Positions 1-6,816 of a DNA stretch of 9,208 bases are shown in pieces. Both the position numbers and the translations under genes were made by a program. How positions within the stretch are numbered: the stretch's first letter is position 1; every line of letters starts with the position of its first letter. Origin of the DNA: an uncultured Spirochaetales bacterium (lineage in GTDB: Bacteria > Spirochaetota > Spirochaetia > Treponematales > Treponemataceae); assembly GCA_946061495.1 (NCBI GenBank), contig CAMGSV010000092.1:1-9208 (forward strand), in the 5' to 3' direction. Below the pieces are notes generated by a model. It saw only the letters and a list, made by a program, of their open reading frames with translations. It was not told the DNA's origin and searched no databases.

Positions 1-1
1 T

Positions 2-934
2 GCAACCATGGTTTTTGCCGGCGGCGCAAAGGAAGCCGCTTCCGGTGAGAAGGTGTACAAGATTGGTGTTGTCCAGCTGGTGGAGCATGCCGCCCTGGAT
101 GCATCCTACAAGGGATTTGTGGACGGTCTTGCAGAGGCTGGTTTGGTGGACGGACAGAACATCAAGATTGACTACCAGAACGCCCAAGGGGAGCAGGCAA
201 ACTGCGTTACCATTGCCCAGAAGTTGGTAAATGATCGTTCTGACTTGATTTTGGCTATTGCTACCCCCGCAGCTCAGGCTGTTGCTAACTTAACTCGAAA
301 TATTCCTATTCTTGTTACTGCTGTTACCGACCCAGCTTCTGCTCAGTTGGTAAAGTCCAACGAGATGCCCGGTACCAACGTTTCTGGAACCTCTGACCTG
401 ACTCCCGTTGAGGCTCAGATCAAGCTGGCAAAGCAGATGGTTCCCAACTTGAAGACCATTGGTTTCCTGTATTGCTCCAGCGAGCAGAACTCCAAGTTCC
501 AGATCGACATCGCAAAGAAAGTGTGCGATGAACTGGGAATCGCATACGTGGATGCCACCGTGTCCAACTCCAACGAGATTCAGCAGGTGACCCAGAGCCT
601 GGTGGGCAAGGTGGATGCCATCTATGCTCCCACTGACAACATGATTGCCGCTGGTATAGCCACCGTTGCCTTGGTTGCCGTTCCTGCAAAGCTTCCCGTA
701 TTCTGCGGTGAGCAGGGCATGGCCGAGCTGGGTGGACTTGCCACCTACGGCATCAACTACTATGAGCTGGGCAAGCAGACTGCCAAGCAGGCGGTGGCCA
801 TCCTGAAGGAAGGCAAGAAGCCCGCCGAAATGCCCATCGAATACCTGGCCAACGGCGACTTGTACGTAAACATGGAAAATGCACAGGCAATTGGAATTAC
901 TATTCCTGAAGAAATTGCTGCTCAGTTGAAATAA
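2..934 (+). CDS. ABC transporter substrate-binding protein (ABC_sub_bind/TrpX-like), 5'-truncated
   Basis: This is the exported binding component of an ABC importer and captures the ligand outside the inner membrane. The reading frame is open to the left edge (codons from base 2), so the true start and most of the signal peptide lie outside; the ATG at position 8 is internal. The first residues, ATMVFAGGAKE, look like the end of a signal peptide at a spirochaetal processing site. The mature part (IGVVQLVEHAALDASYKGFVDGL, then a segment LILAIATPAAQAVAN, then PILVTAVTDPASAQLV) follows the two-lobed type 1 periplasmic fold of the ABC_sub_bind (PF04392) family, which includes streptococcal TrpX. 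The ligand is not readable from sequence; amino acid or nucleoside-like compounds are possible. The permease and ATPase further right are its likely partners. A strong terminator follows, so it can be made separately and in excess. Confidence 0.9.
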   Translation, partial: ATMVFAGGAKEAASGEKVYKIGVVQLVEHAALDASYKGFVDGLAEAGLVDGQNIKIDYQNAQGEQANCVTIAQKLVNDRSDLILAIATPAAQAVANLTRNIPILVTAVTDPASAQLVKSNEMPGTNVSGTSDLTPVEAQIKLAKQMVPNLKTIGFLYCSSEQNSKFQIDIAKKVCDELGIAYVDATVSNSNEIQQVTQSLVGKVDAIYAPTDNMIAAGIATVALVAVPAKLPVFCGEQGMAELGGLATYGINYYELGKQTAKQAVAILKEGKKPAEMPIEYLANGDLYVNMENAQAIGITIPEEIAAQLK

Positions 935-954
935 ACTGTTCCATAGGATACAGC

Positions 955-987
955 AAGCCCAAGTTTTAGGACTTGGGCTTTTATTTT
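955..987 (+). terminator. Rho-independent terminator after the binding-protein gene
   Basis: A perfect 10-bp stem (AAGCCCAAGT pairing with ACTTGGGCTT, 6-nt loop TTTAGG) is followed directly by TTATTTT. It begins 20 bp after the stop codon. The Shine-Dalgarno of the next gene begins at the end of the T-rich run, so expression of that gene must come from read-through or from a promoter not evident here. Confidence 0.9.
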
Positions 988-998
988 AGGAGGACTTT

Positions 999-1412
999 GT
1001 GTGGCTTATTTCTGCTTTGGCATCTGCGGTGTTTGCTGCCCTTACTTCAATTCTTGCTAAAATCGGCATTGAAGGTGTGAATTCAACCTTAGCAACAGCT
1101 ATTCGCACTCTGGTGGTAGTGGCCATGGCTTGGGTAATGGTACTTGTCACCCAAACCCAAGGCGGCATTCACGAGATTAGCAGAAAAAGTTGGCTTTTTT
1201 TAGTTCTATCAGGTTTGGCCACAGGAGCTTCTTGGCTATGCTACTACAAGGCACTACAAATCGGTATGACCACAAAGGTTGTGGCTGTGGACAAATTCAG
1301 CGTGGTAATAACCATGGTAATGGCCTTTGTTTTTTTGCACGAAGCCTTTACTATTAAGTCCATTATCGGCTGCCTCTTAATTGGAGCAGGAACCTTAGTA
1401 ATGGTACTTTAG
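999..1412 (+). CDS. Small EamA-family membrane transporter (single EamA domain)
   Basis: This is a 137-residue, almost wholly hydrophobic protein with about five predicted membrane segments (roughly residues 1-22, 32-52, 66-85, 94-113 and 119-137). The segment WLCYYKALQIGMTTKVVAVD, followed by FVFLHEAFTIKSIIGCLLI, is typical of one EamA repeat. Usual EamA/DMT permeases have two repeats and about 300 residues, so this half-size form would be expected to dimerise, as small multidrug resistance proteins do. The start is GTG at 999, chosen because AGGAGGA lies at 988-994. It sits between the binding protein and the permease of one ABC importer and looks more AT-rich than the ABC genes, which suggests it was inserted there. 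Substrate and direction are unknown. Confidence 0.8.
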   Translation: MWLISALASAVFAALTSILAKIGIEGVNSTLATAIRTLVVVAMAWVMVLVTQTQGGIHEISRKSWLFLVLSGLATGASWLCYYKALQIGMTTKVVAVDKFSVVITMVMAFVFLHEAFTIKSIIGCLLIGAGTLVMVL

Positions 1413-1425
1413 TCAGAATCAACCG

Positions 1426-1454
1426 ATGACATTATCACCAAAATTTGTTAGAAT
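1426..1454 (+). promoter_or_regulatory. Sigma-70-type promoter for the permease-ATPase genes
   Basis: ATGACA (1426-1431), a 17-bp spacer and TAGAAT (1449-1454) match the consensus at five of six bases in each hexamer. The predicted start near 1461 gives a leader of about 53 nt that includes the AAGGA Shine-Dalgarno (1502-1506) before the ATG at 1514. It allows the permease and ATPase to be expressed independently of the genes to the left. Confidence 0.6.
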
Positions 1455-1513
1455 GGGTGTCGATTTCTGCTTTGATTAAGCGGAAAATCCTATAAATCAA
1501 CAAGGAATAACGC

Positions 1514-2431
1514 ATGGGTATCTTACTTGCCGTGCAGGGTGCCGCCTCCCAGGGTGTCCTGTGGGGAATCATGGCTTTGGGACTGTACATCACCTTCAAG
1601 GTGCTGGACTTTGCGGACTTGACTGTTGACGGGAGCTTTGCCTTGGGTGGCGCCGTCTCGGCAGTCCTTCTGGTCAATGGATGGAATCCCCTCCTCTCCC
1701 TTCTGGTGGCCTTCTTGGTGGGAGGCATCTCCGGCATTGTTACCGGCTTGCTCCACACCAAGCTGGAGATTCCCGGCATTCTGGCTGGTATCCTCACCAT
1801 GATTGCCCTTTATTCCATCAATATACGGGTGATGGGTCAGGCCAACACTCCCCTGCTGGGTGTGGACACCCTGATGTCACAGATAGAAGTCGCCTTCGGC
1901 ATTGACCGCACCCTCAGCTCCCTCATCAGCGGCCTCATGTTCTCTGTAATCATCATCTTGGTGCTGTATTGGTTCTTCGGCACGGAGCTGGGCAGCGTCA
2001 TCCGGGCCACAGGAAACAACGAGCGGATGGTTCGTGCCCAGGGCGTGAACACGGACAACATGAAGATTATCGGACTGATGATTTCCAACGCCCTGGTGGC
2101 CCTGTCCGGTGCCATGGTGGCCCAGAGCCAGGGCTATGGGGACGTGGGAATGGGGACGGGAACCATCGTCATCGGTCTGGCCTCCATCATCATCGGTGAG
2201 GTTATTTTTGGCAAGCGGTTCTCCTTCTGGTACCACCTCATGTCCGTTGTGATGGGCTCCATCATCTACCGCATCATCATCGCAGTGGTACTGCAGCTGG
2301 GCTTGAAGTCCACCGACTTGAAGCTGCTGACTGCAATCATCGTGGCATTGGCCCTGGCGCTGCCCGTGCTGAAGAAGAAGTTCAAGAAAACGAAGGCGGT
2401 ACCCCAATCCCAAGGAGGCCAGACATGCTGA
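1514..2431 (+). CDS. ABC transporter permease (BPD_transp_2/TrpY-like)
   Basis: This 305-residue inner-membrane protein forms the channel of the importer. The N-terminal segment GIMALGLYITFKVLDFADLT, continuing VDGSFALGGAV, is characteristic of permeases that pair with ABC_sub_bind proteins (PF02653 family, as in TrpXYZ). Hydrophobic stretches suggest 8-10 membrane helices. A central cytoplasmic-type loop (LGSVIRATGNNERMVRAQGV, about residues 156-176) is the expected ATPase-contact region. The C-terminus is basic (KKKFKKTKA). The start ATG has AAGGA seven bases upstream. The last 7 bases overlap the ATPase start, indicating translational coupling. It looks intact and of normal length; the substrate is unknown. 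Confidence 0.92.
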   Translation: MGILLAVQGAASQGVLWGIMALGLYITFKVLDFADLTVDGSFALGGAVSAVLLVNGWNPLLSLLVAFLVGGISGIVTGLLHTKLEIPGILAGILTMIALYSINIRVMGQANTPLLGVDTLMSQIEVAFGIDRTLSSLISGLMFSVIIILVLYWFFGTELGSVIRATGNNERMVRAQGVNTDNMKIIGLMISNALVALSGAMVAQSQGYGDVGMGTGTIVIGLASIIIGEVIFGKRFSFWYHLMSVVMGSIIYRIIIAVVLQLGLKSTDLKLLTAIIVALALALPVLKKKFKKTKAVPQSQGGQTC

Positions 2432-3219
2432 CACTGACCCATGTATCAAAGACATTCAATCCGGGAACCATCACCGAGAAGCGGGCCCTGAAGGACATCA
2501 GCTTGGAGCTGAAGGAAGGGGACTTTGTTTCCGTCATCGGAGGAAACGGTGCGGGAAAATCCACCCTGCTGAATCTCATTGCCGGTGTCCATATGTCAGA
2601 CAGCGGTTCCATTCTGCTGGACAACATCGATGTCACCACCTGGAAGGAGCACAACCGGGCAAAGTTCCTGGGCCGTGTCTTCCAGGACCCCATGATGGGA
2701 ACCGCCGCCAACATGAGCATTGCGGAGAACCTGGCCCTGGCCTACCGCCGTGGCAAGAAGCGTGGTTTGAAGTGGGGCGTAACCCACGGTGAAACAAAGA
2801 TTTACAAGGAGCTGCTGGCCCACCTCGACCTGGGCTTGGAAAACCGCATGGACTCCAAGGTAGGACTCCTTTCCGGCGGACAGCGGCAGGCCCTGACGCT
2901 GCTGATGGCCACCCTCCAGAAGCCCCGCCTGTTGCTGCTGGACGAGCATACCGCCGCATTGGATCCCAAGACTGCCGCCAAGGTGCTGGAGCTGACAGAC
3001 GAAATCATCGGCAGGGACAAGCTCACCGCCTTCATGGTGACCCACAACATGCGGAACGCCATCCACTACGGCAACCGCCTCATCATGATGCTGGAGGGAA
3101 ACATTGTCTACGACGTGTCTGGGGAGGAAAAGAAGAATCTTCAAGTCTCCGACCTGCTGCAGAAGTTCCACACCGTCAGCGGCAACGACCTTGCCAACGA
3201 CAGAATGCTGCTGAGCTAG
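2425..3219 (+). CDS. ABC transporter ATP-binding protein (TrpZ-like)
   Basis: This 264-residue cytoplasmic ATPase drives the importer. All nucleotide-binding motifs are present: Walker A GGNGAGKST (residues 39-47), Q-loop Q87 in VFQDP, signature LSGGQ (149-153), Walker B LLLLDE (169-174), D-loop ALDP (178-181) and switch H207 in VTHN. The start at 2425 lies inside the permease 3' end and has AAGGAGG at 2412-2418 with a 6-base spacing. It is the last gene of the transport block. A hairpin without a clear U-run follows, and base composition changes sharply after it. Confidence 0.94.
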   Translation: MLTLTHVSKTFNPGTITEKRALKDISLELKEGDFVSVIGGNGAGKSTLLNLIAGVHMSDSGSILLDNIDVTTWKEHNRAKFLGRVFQDPMMGTAANMSIAENLALAYRRGKKRGLKWGVTHGETKIYKELLAHLDLGLENRMDSKVGLLSGGQRQALTLLMATLQKPRLLLLDEHTAALDPKTAAKVLELTDEIIGRDKLTAFMVTHNMRNAIHYGNRLIMMLEGNIVYDVSGEEKKNLQVSDLLQKFHTVSGNDLANDRMLLS

Positions 3220-3225
3220 TGGTTG

Positions 3226-3250
3226 GGAGTGAGGCCTTAGCACTCACTCC
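3226..3250. repeat. GAGTGAG-type intergenic hairpin after the ABC genes
   Basis: GGAGTGAG (3226-3233) and CTCACTCC (3243-3250) form a perfect 8-bp stem with a 9-nt loop, 6 bp after the ATPase stop. No T-run follows on the + strand, so it is not a classical terminator, though it could protect a 3' end. A similar GGAGTGAGGAGTT motif starts the repeat region at 7900 and recurs at 8359, suggesting a dispersed element. Confidence 0.5.
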
Positions 3251-3331
3251 TAAATCCCGCTTCTCACGCCTCCTCCCACGCACTTGACGGTCACCCGCAT
3301 CCCAGGGAGAATCCGCTGGTCTCCTTCCCCC
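3251..3331. other. Non-coding gap between transport block and accessory genes
   Basis: There is no convincing gene here. The stretch is C-rich, unlike both sides, and contains a weak 5-bp hairpin (GGAGA 3306-3310 with TCTCC 3320-3324). It marks the border between the higher-GC ABC genes and the AT-rich accessory genes. Confidence 0.4.
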
Positions 3332-3359
3332 TTGCATTTTCCTTTATGTATTGTAGAAT
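3332..3359 (+). promoter_or_regulatory. Promoter of the DUF4160-DUF2442 pair (leaderless geometry)
   Basis: TTGCAT (3332-3337), a 16-bp spacer and TAGAAT (3354-3359). A start seven bases after the -10 falls on 3366, the A of the DUF4160 ATG. No Shine-Dalgarno precedes that ATG, which fits a leaderless mRNA. Confidence 0.55.
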
Positions 3360-3365
3360 AATGGT

Positions 3366-3626
3366 ATGCCTTTGTTAAGTGAATTTTTTGGAATTAAGAT
3401 TTATATTTATTGGGATGACCACGTTCCTCCTCATTTTCATGCTGAATATAACGGTCATCAAGTTTTAGTAGATATTGAGGAGAATGTTGTTATTAAAGGT
3501 GTATTACCAGCTAATAAGTTAAAACTGGTTCTTGGTTGGGCGGAACTCCATCACAATGAGTTGGTGGATTGTTGGAACAAAGCAAAACTTAATCAAATGC
3601 CCACCAGAATTGAGCCACTTCACTAA
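3366..3626 (+). CDS. DUF4160 domain protein (possible toxin-antitoxin partner)
   Basis: This is an 86-residue protein recognised by its start (MPLLSEFFGIKIYIYWDDH) and the hallmark PPHFHAEY at residues 24-31, both typical of DUF4160 (PF13711). The biochemical role of the family is not established. It is often found next to a DUF2442 gene, and the pair is suspected to be a toxin-antitoxin-like module; which partner would be toxic is unknown. The histidine-rich motif could bind metal or be catalytic, but this is a guess. The stop overlaps the first possible ATG of the next frame (TAATG). The gene is AT-rich compared with the ABC genes, consistent with acquisition. Confidence 0.82.
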   Translation: MPLLSEFFGIKIYIYWDDHVPPHFHAEYNGHQVLVDIEENVVIKGVLPANKLKLVLGWAELHHNELVDCWNKAKLNQMPTRIEPLH

Positions 3627-3637
3627 TGGAGGATGAG

Positions 3638-3919
3638 ATGCAAGTCGTACAAGTTTATCCCATGGAAAATTATGATGTAGCCGTTTACTTTGCTGATGGA
3701 AATATTAAAAAGTACAATGTATCACATCTGGTTGGAAAAGGTGTATTCTCGGTGTTGGAAGACGTGAATTTTTATAAAGAGAATTGCACTGTTTTGAATG
3801 GAACCTTAGCATGGACATTGGATGGCACCTACGACCCATATAATTGCTTGGATATAGATCCCGTGATGATTTATCAAAATGGCCTTGCTATTCCTGATCC
3901 ATTGAAGGAGCTTGCGTAG
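3638..3919 (+). CDS. DUF2442 domain protein, partner of DUF4160
   Basis: This 93-residue protein has the DUF2442 (PF10387) layout: an N-terminal strand pair MQVVQVYPMENYDVAVYFAD, a middle part NVSHLVGKGVFSVLEDVNFY, and a C-terminal LAWTLDGTYDPYNCLDIDP corresponding to the usual 'G-x-W...-D-P' ending. I chose ATG 3638 because GGAGG lies at 3628-3632; ATG 3626, which overlaps the DUF4160 stop, would add four residues (MEDE). It is almost certainly co-transcribed with DUF4160. Family members are often neighbours of DUF4160 proteins and are proposed to neutralise or bind them. The function here is inferred from context only. Confidence 0.8.
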   Translation: MQVVQVYPMENYDVAVYFADGNIKKYNVSHLVGKGVFSVLEDVNFYKENCTVLNGTLAWTLDGTYDPYNCLDIDPVMIYQNGLAIPDPLKELA

Positions 3920-3983
3920 GTGGCTATCTCCTGTAGTGTTTGGGAACTCGAAGTTGGAACTGCGAACTGAATCTTCCACCACT

Positions 3984-4011
3984 TTTACATTCAGGGCACC
4001 CATGCTATACT
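3984..4011 (+). promoter_or_regulatory. Extended -10 promoter of the restriction-modification gene (leaderless geometry)
   Basis: TTTACA (3984-3989), a 16-bp spacer ending in TGC, and TATACT (4006-4011). Both hexamers match consensus at five of six positions and a TGn extension is present. The expected start is 4018, exactly the A of the start codon, and there is no Shine-Dalgarno, so the mRNA is predicted to be leaderless. Confidence 0.65.
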
Positions 4012-4017
4012 GCTTCC

Positions 4018-6816
4018 ATGACACAGACAGAACAGCAGCGGGCCGCAAAGAGGTTCAGCCAAGATTGGCAGGGGAAAGGATACGAAAAGGGAGAGAGCCA
4101 GAAGTTTTGGCTGGATCTCCTGTGCAACGTGTACGGAGTGCAGGACTTCGCCAATTTTGTTTATTTTGAGAACCAAATAAAGGAACAGTTCACCGATAAA
4201 ACCATCACAAACTTCATAGACATCTACATTCCCTCCACCAAGGTGATGATAGAGCAAAAAAGTCAAGACAAAGACCTGCACTCCCCCGTCAGGCAGTCTG
4301 ACGGCTCACTCCTGAATCCCTTCCAACAGGCACGGAAATACATTGCAGGACTGCCCCTGTCGCAACATCCCCGCTGGGTAGTCACCTGCAACTTCAAGTC
4401 ATTTCTGGTGTACGACATGGAAAATCCCAATGGGGAGCCAGAAGAAATCCTCTTGGAAAATCTTGAGAAGGAATACTATCGGCTTTCTTTTTTGACGGAC
4501 CCAGGCAATATCCATCTCAAAAAGGAGCTTGAAATCTCCAAGAAGGCAGGAGACATCATCGGCGAAATCTATGATGCCATCCTGAAGCAGTACAAAGATG
4601 CAGACAATCCAAGTCCTGCCACCCTCAAAAGCCTCAATATGCTCTGTGTGCGCATTGTGTTCTGCCTGTATGCCGAGGATGCAGAAATATTTGGACACAA
4701 ATCCATGTTTGGCGACTACCTTAAACAGCAGGACGCCAAAAATCTGCGGCGAGCCTTGCTGGACCTGTTTCTGGTTCTGGACCAAAAAGAGGATGAGCGG
4801 GATGAATATCTGGAAGAAGGCCTTGCTGCCTTTCCCTACGTGAACGGAGGACTTTTTACCGAGGCGGACAGGACCATCCCCCAGCTGACCGAAGAAATCA
4901 AGGAGCTTTTGGTACGCCACGCCTCCAGCGAGTTTGACTGGAGCGAGATCAGCCCCACCATATTCGGCGCAATCTTTGAGTCCACCCTGAACCCGGAGAC
5001 CAGACGCTCCGGCGGAATGCACTACACCAGCATCGAGAACATCCACAAGGTCATAGACCCGCTGTTTATGGACGAGCTATGGAAGGAGTTTGAGGAGCTG
5101 ACACAAATCAAAACAACCACCACCCGCATAAGCAAAATCAAGGAGTTCCACAAAAGGCTTGGCACCCTCAAATTCCTTGACCCCGCCTGCGGCTCAGGAA
5201 ACTTTTTGACAGAAACCTATCTCAGCCTCCGCAGGTTGGGAAATGAATGCATCAAGGCAGAGCTGAACATAGGAGAGGGAGAGCTTCCCCTTGCCTACAA
5301 TGACGATGATTTGATCCAGGTGTCCATCCAGCAGTTCTACGGCATAGAAATAAATGATTTTGCCGCAGTTGTGGCAAAAACCGCCCTGTGGATTGCAGAA
5401 AGCCAGATGCTGAGGGAAACCGCAAAGCTCCTCAACAAGGACCTCAATTTTTTGCCCCTGAAATCCTATGCCAACATCGTAGAGGGAAACGCCCTGCGCC
5501 TTGATTGGGAAAGCCTTGTGCCAAAAAATGAGCTGCATTACATTTTGGGAAATCCTCCCTTTGTGGGATATGCTTACCAGTCAAAAGAACAAAAAGACGA
5601 CCTTGAATCTGTAATGAAAGGCTTTGGTAAGAATATTGATTATGTTGCAGGCTGGTATTATAAAGCTGCCCAGATGATGCAGGGGACAAATATACAGGCT
5701 GCACTCGTTTCGACCAATTCAATAACTCAGGGCGAACAGGTTGCTGCAATCTGGAAGCCCATGTTTGAAAAATTCGGAATGCATTTTGATTTTGCGTGGC
5801 GAACCTTCAGATGGGATAGCGAAGCGAATATAAAAGCCCATGTGCATTGTGTAATTATTGGGTTTAGCTGCTTTGACAAGACAAAATCTGCAAAGAAAAT
5901 TTTTCTTAATGAGTCACAATTTATTGAAGCAAAGAACATCAACGGTTATCTGCTTGATGCACCAACTATTTTTATTGAAAAAAAATCGAAGCCGATTTGT
6001 GATGTGCCTGAAATGTTAAGAGGTAGTCAGCCTACAGATGATGGAAATCTCATTCTTTCGATTGATGAAAAAGAAGAGTATATCAAAAAAGAACCACAAG
6101 GAGAAAAATTCCTTAGACCTTTTATGATGGGAAAAGATTTCATCGAACGAAAACCCCGCTGGTGTTTTTGGCTTGTAGATACAAATCCTTCCGAATTAAA
6201 GAAATGCCCCATCCTCATAGAGCGCATTGAAGCAGTACGAGACTTTCGAGCGAAAAGTACTAAAGCTGCAACAAGACAAAAAGCAGAAACGCCTACTTTG
6301 TTTGATGAAATCAAAGATTGCAAAACAAACTATGTCGCAATTCCCGTTGTTTCATCAGAACGAAGAAGATATATTCCTATTGAATATCTTACTGCTAATA
6401 TTATTGCAGGAAATAAACTCTTTCAAATGCCGAATGCAACACTTTTTCATTTTGGTGTTCTTACATCAAACATCCACATGGCATGGATGAGAGCCGTTTG
6501 TGGACGATTAAAGAGTGATTACAGCTACTCAAACACCATCGTGTACAACAACTTCCCGTGGTGCAATCCAACGGAAGCACAAAAAGCAAGAATCGAGCAA
6601 ACTGCCCAGGCAATTCTGGACGCACGGGCAAAATATCCAGAGGCAAGCCTTGCTGACCTGTATGACGAACTGACCATGCCGCCGGAACTCCGCAAAGCCC
6701 ACCAAGCCAACGACAAAGCAGTGATGCAGGCCTACGGATTCAGCATCAAAATGACAGAATCAGAGTGCGTGGCACAGTTGTTCAAGCTGTACGAGAAGTT
6801 GGCAGAGGGGAAGTGA
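4018..6816 (+). CDS. MmeI-like type IIL restriction-modification enzyme (nuclease, adenine methyltransferase and specificity domains)
   Basis: This 932-residue protein is close to MmeI (919 aa) in size and layout. A PD-(D/E)XK nuclease is seen as D68 in NFIDIYIPSTK and E79-Q-K81 in MIEQKS. A helical linker follows. The N6-adenine methyltransferase has motif I DPACGSGNF (388-396) and motif IV NPPF (512-515). A target-recognition region (about 600-840, containing PFMMGKDFIERKPRWCFWLV) and a helical C-terminus (about 840-932) complete it. It should methylate one site and cut unmethylated DNA, using SAM for both; methylation-only annotation is common for this family. ATG 4018 is preferred over ATG 3940 because the N-terminus then matches the family and the promoter places its start there. 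From about 5570, just after motif IV, to about 6520 it is more AT-rich than the rest, suggesting specificity exchange. Its stop overlaps Fic (TGATG). Confidence 0.9.
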   Translation: MTQTEQQRAAKRFSQDWQGKGYEKGESQKFWLDLLCNVYGVQDFANFVYFENQIKEQFTDKTITNFIDIYIPSTKVMIEQKSQDKDLHSPVRQSDGSLLNPFQQARKYIAGLPLSQHPRWVVTCNFKSFLVYDMENPNGEPEEILLENLEKEYYRLSFLTDPGNIHLKKELEISKKAGDIIGEIYDAILKQYKDADNPSPATLKSLNMLCVRIVFCLYAEDAEIFGHKSMFGDYLKQQDAKNLRRALLDLFLVLDQKEDERDEYLEEGLAAFPYVNGGLFTEADRTIPQLTEEIKELLVRHASSEFDWSEISPTIFGAIFESTLNPETRRSGGMHYTSIENIHKVIDPLFMDELWKEFEELTQIKTTTTRISKIKEFHKRLGTLKFLDPACGSGNFLTETYLSLRRLGNECIKAELNIGEGELPLAYNDDDLIQVSIQQFYGIEINDFAAVVAKTALWIAESQMLRETAKLLNKDLNFLPLKSYANIVEGNALRLDWESLVPKNELHYILGNPPFVGYAYQSKEQKDDLESVMKGFGKNIDYVAGWYYKAAQMMQGTNIQAALVSTNSITQGEQVAAIWKPMFEKFGMHFDFAWRTFRWDSEANIKAHVHCVIIGFSCFDKTKSAKKIFLNESQFIEAKNINGYLLDAPTIFIEKKSKPICDVPEMLRGSQPTDDGNLILSIDEKEEYIKKEPQGEKFLRPFMMGKDFIERKPRWCFWLVDTNPSELKKCPILIERIEAVRDFRAKSTKAATRQKAETPTLFDEIKDCKTNYVAIPVVSSERRRYIPIEYLTANIIAGNKLFQMPNATLFHFGVLTSNIHMAWMRAVCGRLKSDYSYSNTIVYNNFPWCNPTEAQKARIEQTAQAILDARAKYPEASLADLYDELTMPPELRKAHQANDKAVMQAYGFSIKMTESECVAQLFKLYEKLAEGK
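6721..6813 (+). repeat. Direct repeat copy 1: functional 3' end of the restriction gene
   Basis: This segment encodes the last residues of the enzyme, including YGFSIKMTESE and KLYEKL. It is repeated nearly base for base at 7817-7906, after the Fic gene, with an offset of 1096 bp. Differences are scattered substitutions, plus extra codons (GK) at the end of this copy. Confidence 0.9.

Noticed and set aside
1472..1496. TTGATT...TATAAA just upstream of the permease as its promoter
   Set aside because: The spacer is only 13 bp; the 1426-1454 pair with a 17-bp spacer is much better.
1435..2455. Long minus-strand frames opposite the permease
   Set aside because: They are shadows of GC-rich permease codons; their translations are rich in H, Q and R with no recognisable domain.
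3284..3312. TTGACG-17-GAGAAT as a promoter upstream of DUF4160
   Set aside because: The -10 match is poor (four of six), and a better promoter lies closer at 3332-3359.
3944..3976. Short GAACT-containing repeats between DUF2442 and the restriction gene
   Set aside because: Three 5-base matches in 33 bp could occur by chance and form no clear stem or operator.
3940..4017. A 26-residue N-terminal extension of the restriction enzyme (ATG 3940)
   Set aside because: It has no family-like sequence or Shine-Dalgarno and lies upstream of the best promoter, whose start falls on ATG 4018.
6765..6815. A 17-residue N-terminal extension of Fic
   Set aside because: It lies inside the restriction gene coding sequence; ATG 6816 gives the normal Fic N-terminus and a classic TGATG overlap.
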